NCBI RefSeq assembly: GCF_030380735.1
Contig: NZ_JAUDRZ010000003.1
Span: 372,001-436,000 of the forward strand
Length of the DNA: 64,000 nt
Reading direction: 5' to 3'
Origin: Rhizobium sp. S152
GTDB lineage: Bacteria > Pseudomonadota > Alphaproteobacteria > Rhizobiales > Rhizobiaceae
Program-made: the position numbers and the translations under genes
In this document: positions 61,103 to 64,000 of the stretch, one piece after another
Position numbering within the stretch: the first letter of the stretch is position 1
Layout: each line of letters opens with the position of its first letter
The notes under the pieces: generated by a model
Database searches by the model: none
What the model saw: the letters and a program-made list of their open reading frames with translations, nothing else
What the model was told of the DNA's origin: nothing

Positions 61103-62272
61103 ATGATGGAAGTGAAGGTTGCCGTGCTGGGTGGCTCTGGTTGGATGGGCAAGGTGCATACCATGGCCTACCAGACCTTCCCGCATTTCCTTGGCGTATC
61201 CGGCGGGACCGCGCGCGTTGTCGCGATCGTGGAAGCAAATCGCGCAGCGGCGGACGATCTTGCGCGCCGTGCGCCCGGAACAAGGATACTCCATGACTGG
61301 CGGCTCGCGGTTAACGATCCGGAGGTCGATCTCATCGATATTTGCCTGCCTGACAGCCTGCACTACGAGGTGGCAAAGGCCGCACTCCTCGCCGGAAAGC
61401 ACGTCTACTGCGAGAAGCCGCTGGCCAATACGGCCGCCGAAGCGCGCGAACTCGCCGACATCGCCCGCGACAAGGGTGTCATTACGCGGGTCGGACATGC
61501 TTTTCCCCGCAACCCTGTTCATGATCTTGCCAAGGAGATCATCGAAGCCGGCGAGATCGGCGAGATCAAGATGTTCAAGGGGTGCCAGCATGTCGACATG
61601 TACGGCGATCCGATGGCGCCGTTCATGTGGCGCGCCGACGCCGGCCTTGGCCCGACAGGTATTATTGGCGACACGGGGTCGCACGTTTTCAGCTTCATGG
61701 AGTTTCTGGTTGGCCGGGTCAGCTCACTGATCGCCGACAACCTCATCGTCACCGCCAGGCGCCCGGTGGTTGAGGGACTTGGCTACGGTGAGCAAGTCGT
61801 CCTCACCGGCGACGAGAAGTGGGCCGATGTCACCAATCCGGATGCAACCAATCTTCTCTGCCGGTTTGAAAACGGCGCCGCGGGAATCGTGGATTTCAGC
61901 CGCGTTGCGACTGGTCGAAAATTCCAGCAGACCTATGAGGTTTACGGCACCAAGGGAAGCCTCGCCTACACGTATGATGAGGTAAACCGGCTCCGCTTCT
62001 ATTCCAACGAGGACCGCGCCGGCCGCGCCGGGTTCCGGGAGATCGACGTCGGCCCCGAACATCCGACCTTCCGTGCCTTCCTGCCACTGCCAAACTTCGC
62101 CCTCGGTTACAACGAAAGCAAGATCATCGAGGTAGCGGAAGTCATCAAATCGATCACGACGAACACGCCGATGTGGCCCACCTTCGAAACCGGTCACCAC
62201 ATCTGCCAGATCGTCGATGCGTGCATGGAGTCCTCGCGCGTGAAGCGTTGGGTCGACATACCGCTTGGTTGA
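61103..62272 (+). CDS. Gfo/Idh/MocA family oxidoreductase
   Basis: A 389-aa NAD(P)-dependent dehydrogenase of the glucose-fructose oxidoreductase/inositol dehydrogenase family. The Rossmann start is VAVLGGSGWMGKVHTMAYQ, with the E-K-P-L-A motif near residue 98 and the catalytic lysine in it. GDTGSHVFSFMEFLVG near 191 carries the D-x-x-x-H pattern of sugar and cyclitol oxidoreductases. Typical substrates are pyranoses, glycosides or inositols oxidised at a ring hydroxyl, which fits the ABC importer upstream. Starts about 50 bases after the second GMC gene. Confidence 0.92.
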   Translation: MMEVKVAVLGGSGWMGKVHTMAYQTFPHFLGVSGGTARVVAIVEANRAAADDLARRAPGTRILHDWRLAVNDPEVDLIDICLPDSLHYEVAKAALLAGKHVYCEKPLANTAAEARELADIARDKGVITRVGHAFPRNPVHDLAKEIIEAGEIGEIKMFKGCQHVDMYGDPMAPFMWRADAGLGPTGIIGDTGSHVFSFMEFLVGRVSSLIADNLIVTARRPVVEGLGYGEQVVLTGDEKWADVTNPDATNLLCRFENGAAGIVDFSRVATGRKFQQTYEVYGTKGSLAYTYDEVNRLRFYSNEDRAGRAGFREIDVGPEHPTFRAFLPLPNFALGYNESKIIEVAEVIKSITTNTPMWPTFETGHHICQIVDACMESSRVKRWVDIPLG

Positions 62273-62296
62273 GCAAAGATATCAAGGATCTGGCTG

Positions 62297-64000
62297 ATGA
62301 GTATCGATGTTCCTCAAGAAATCCTCGACGCATTGACCGATGTGGACATGCCCCGGCAGTTGAGGGAGAAGGCGCCTTCGGAGATCATCCACGCTGACGG
62401 ATTCGAAATCCCGATCTATCGGACGGGATGCGTAGTCGTGGGCTCGGGAGCCGCGGGTCTGCGCGCCGCCGTGGAACTCGACCGCCGTGGCGGGGATGTG
62501 GCGATCATAAGCCAAAGCGCCTGGGGCGGGACCTCGGCCTGCTCTGGATCGGACAAGCAGACGCTTCACACCGCGAATACCGCGGACCAGGGCGACAATT
62601 ACAAGGCGATGGCACAGGCGATACGGGCTGGCGGCGCCATGGATGAGGATACCGCCTATGTCGAGGCCGTGGGGTCTGGGCGTATGATGGCCTCGCTCCA
62701 ATATCTCGGTCTCCCGCTTCCGCAAGAGCGGCTTGGTGGTACATTGCGATATCAGACGGACCACGACGAGGTCGGCCGCGCGACGAGTTGCGGCCCGAGG
62801 ACATCAAGATTGATGGTCAAAGTCCTGGCGGAGGAAGCGAACCGGCTGTCCATTCCCCTCTACAACCATACAACAGCGGTGCGGGTGCTGGTCGACGAAA
62901 GCGGGGATACGCGCCAGGTGGTCGGTATCCTCGCCGTCCGTCCGAACGACCGGTCGGACAAGAATCGGCTCGGCCTGGTCATCTTCGCGGCGGAGACAGT
63001 GGTGCTTGCGGCCGGGGGGCCTGGGGAACTCTACCGCGATAGCGTCTACCCGAACGGTTGCTTCGGCTCGCTTGGGCTGGCCCTCGAAGCCGGGATTGAG
63101 TTGGTCAACCTCACGGAAAGCCAGTTCGGTATAGGCACGCGCCGGGAAGGCTTTCCGTGGAATCTGTCGGGCACATATGTGCAAGCTATACCACACATCT
63201 ATTCGATCGACGCGGATGGTGCGGAGGATCACTTTCTCGCGCGCTACTATCGAACGACGCAGGAGATGGCGTCGAACATATTCCGCAAGGGCTATCAGTG
63301 GCCGTTTCATTCCACCAGAATGCTGGACTTCGGGTCCAGCCTCGTGGACCTCGCGATCTACCGGGAAGGCGCGGCCGGACGCCGCGTCTATATGGATTTC
63401 AACCGAAATCCTCTACCGGTGGGGGACGATCTGCCGTTCTCGTTGGAACGGCTCGACGATGACGTAAAGCGCTACCTTGGTACGGCGGGCGCAAACCAGG
63501 CGCTTCCCATTCAGCGGTTGCGCCACATGAACCCCCTGTCGATCGAACTCTACCGTCGCTACAAGACCGACATTACCGCGGCGCCGCTTGAGTTCGCCGT
63601 GAACAACCAGCATATGAACGGCGGTATCCTGGTTGATATCTGGGGGAGGACGAACCTTACGGGCTGCTACGCGGTGGGCGAAGCAGCCGGCACCCATGGC
63701 GTAACGCGACCGGGAGGTGCTGCGTTGAATGCGGGACAGGTCTTCGGAACGCGCGTCGCGGAACATATTAGCGCGAGCGGAAAAGCAGGCAGCGCATCGG
63801 AACGCGATTTGCAAGACATCACACAAGCCGCGGTAGCCGAACTTGTTGGGACGTTGAGGTCGGACAGTCCCTTGACGATAAAGAGCATACGGAACGAGGT
63901 CCAAGCCAGGATGAGCGATAAAGCTGGGATCATATGCAACGAAAAAAGCGTGTCCGCAGCGTTACTTGAGGCTCGCCAGCTCAACCGCAACATCAGGAGC
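62297..64000 (+). CDS. FAD-dependent oxidoreductase, fumarate reductase/succinate dehydrogenase flavoprotein type (partial)
   Basis: An open frame of 568 codons that runs off the window end. It begins MSIDVPQEILDALTDVDMP and has the FAD motif VVVGSGAAGLRAAVELDRRGG near residues 49-69, then SAWGGTSACSGSDKQTLH near 77-94. Later come AAGGPGELYRDSVYPNG near 241, and GEAAGTHGVTRPGGAALNAGQVFGTRVAEHI near 461. This is the FAD_binding_2 fold of fumarate reductase and aspartate oxidase flavoproteins. It is 24 bases after the Gfo/Idh/MocA gene and presumably belongs to the same operon. It could reduce or desaturate an intermediate of the pathway. The C-terminus is not visible. Confidence 0.88.
   Translation, partial: MSIDVPQEILDALTDVDMPRQLREKAPSEIIHADGFEIPIYRTGCVVVGSGAAGLRAAVELDRRGGDVAIISQSAWGGTSACSGSDKQTLHTANTADQGDNYKAMAQAIRAGGAMDEDTAYVEAVGSGRMMASLQYLGLPLPQERLGGTLRYQTDHDEVGRATSCGPRTSRLMVKVLAEEANRLSIPLYNHTTAVRVLVDESGDTRQVVGILAVRPNDRSDKNRLGLVIFAAETVVLAAGGPGELYRDSVYPNGCFGSLGLALEAGIELVNLTESQFGIGTRREGFPWNLSGTYVQAIPHIYSIDADGAEDHFLARYYRTTQEMASNIFRKGYQWPFHSTRMLDFGSSLVDLAIYREGAAGRRVYMDFNRNPLPVGDDLPFSLERLDDDVKRYLGTAGANQALPIQRLRHMNPLSIELYRRYKTDITAAPLEFAVNNQHMNGGILVDIWGRTNLTGCYAVGEAAGTHGVTRPGGAALNAGQVFGTRVAEHISASGKAGSASERDLQDITQAAVAELVGTLRSDSPLTIKSIRNEVQARMSDKAGIICNEKSVSAALLEARQLNRNIRS

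Noticed and set aside
1..64000. Search for CRISPR arrays, insertion sequences, phage genes, tRNA or rRNA
   Set aside because: No repeated spacer pattern, transposase or integrase motifs, or cloverleaf-like sequence was recognised by eye.

Overview
The window reads as a GC-rich chromosome or chromid segment of a Rhizobiaceae alphaproteobacterium (Rhizobium/Agrobacterium group). The evidence is the complete rhizobial-type L-rhamnose locus (rhaRSTPQUK divergent from rhaD and rhaI, with the fused aldolase-dehydrogenase RhaD), an alphaproteobacterial NadQ-type regulator in front of nadABC, minCDE, and many ABC, GMC and LacI/DeoR catabolic genes. nadABC and minCDE on one replicon recalls rhizobial secondary replicons; that placement is inference. 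I found no tRNA, rRNA, insertion sequence, prophage or CRISPR array.

Layout. 1-7.3 kb: a class II aldolase, a GNAT acetyltransferase, then a compact minus-strand operon: XRE regulator, SARP/TPR regulator, 70-aa protein, YcaO, TfuA and an 84-aa protein. This operon is the best candidate for an undescribed system: YcaO plus TfuA is the known peptide-backbone thioamidation pair, but no exporter, peptidase or recognisable toxin precursor is present. 7.5-16.4 kb: siderophore-interacting flavoreductase, SbcDC nuclease, a chemoreceptor and a luciferase-like monooxygenase. 16.5-21.4 kb: a three-subunit membrane dehydrogenase (GMC flavoprotein, small Tat subunit, triheme cytochrome c) with a divergent LysR regulator. 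21.5-27.5 kb: a Tat-tagged alpha/beta hydrolase divergent from a MarR/OhrR-type regulator with palindromic operators, then nadQ and nadABC. 27.5-30.7 kb: cupin, CbpM, CbpA-type DnaJ, a secreted hypothetical and a hydratase-like protein.

30.8-41.8 kb: rhamnose catabolism. RhaSTPQ imports rhamnose, RhaU interconverts anomers, RhaI, RhaK and RhaD convert it to dihydroxyacetone phosphate and lactaldehyde-derived products, and RhaR (DeoR) sits opposite rhaD. A 52-aa Pmp3/YqaE membrane protein lies between rhaD and rhaI on the other strand. 41.9-48.1 kb: a 69-aa protein ending in CSFC divergent from a cysteine-rich TetR regulator with two operators between them, a small coiled-coil protein, a DUF1810 protein, a sensor histidine kinase, minCDE and a hypothetical.

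48.2-64.0 kb: one long plus-strand catabolic cluster under a LacI regulator: CoA-transferase, enoyl-CoA hydratase, aldehyde dehydrogenase, a CUT1 ABC importer, two GMC oxidoreductases, a Gfo/Idh/MocA dehydrogenase and a fumarate-reductase-like flavoprotein cut by the window end. Its substrate is not evident; the enzymes suggest import of an oxidisable sugar, polyol or glycoside followed by conversion to CoA thioesters. Several regulatory elements can be read directly: a LacI operator inside a promoter spacer, MarR, TetR, NadQ and DeoR candidate operators, and stem-loops after or between genes, one of which places the ribosome-binding site of a binding-protein gene in its loop.
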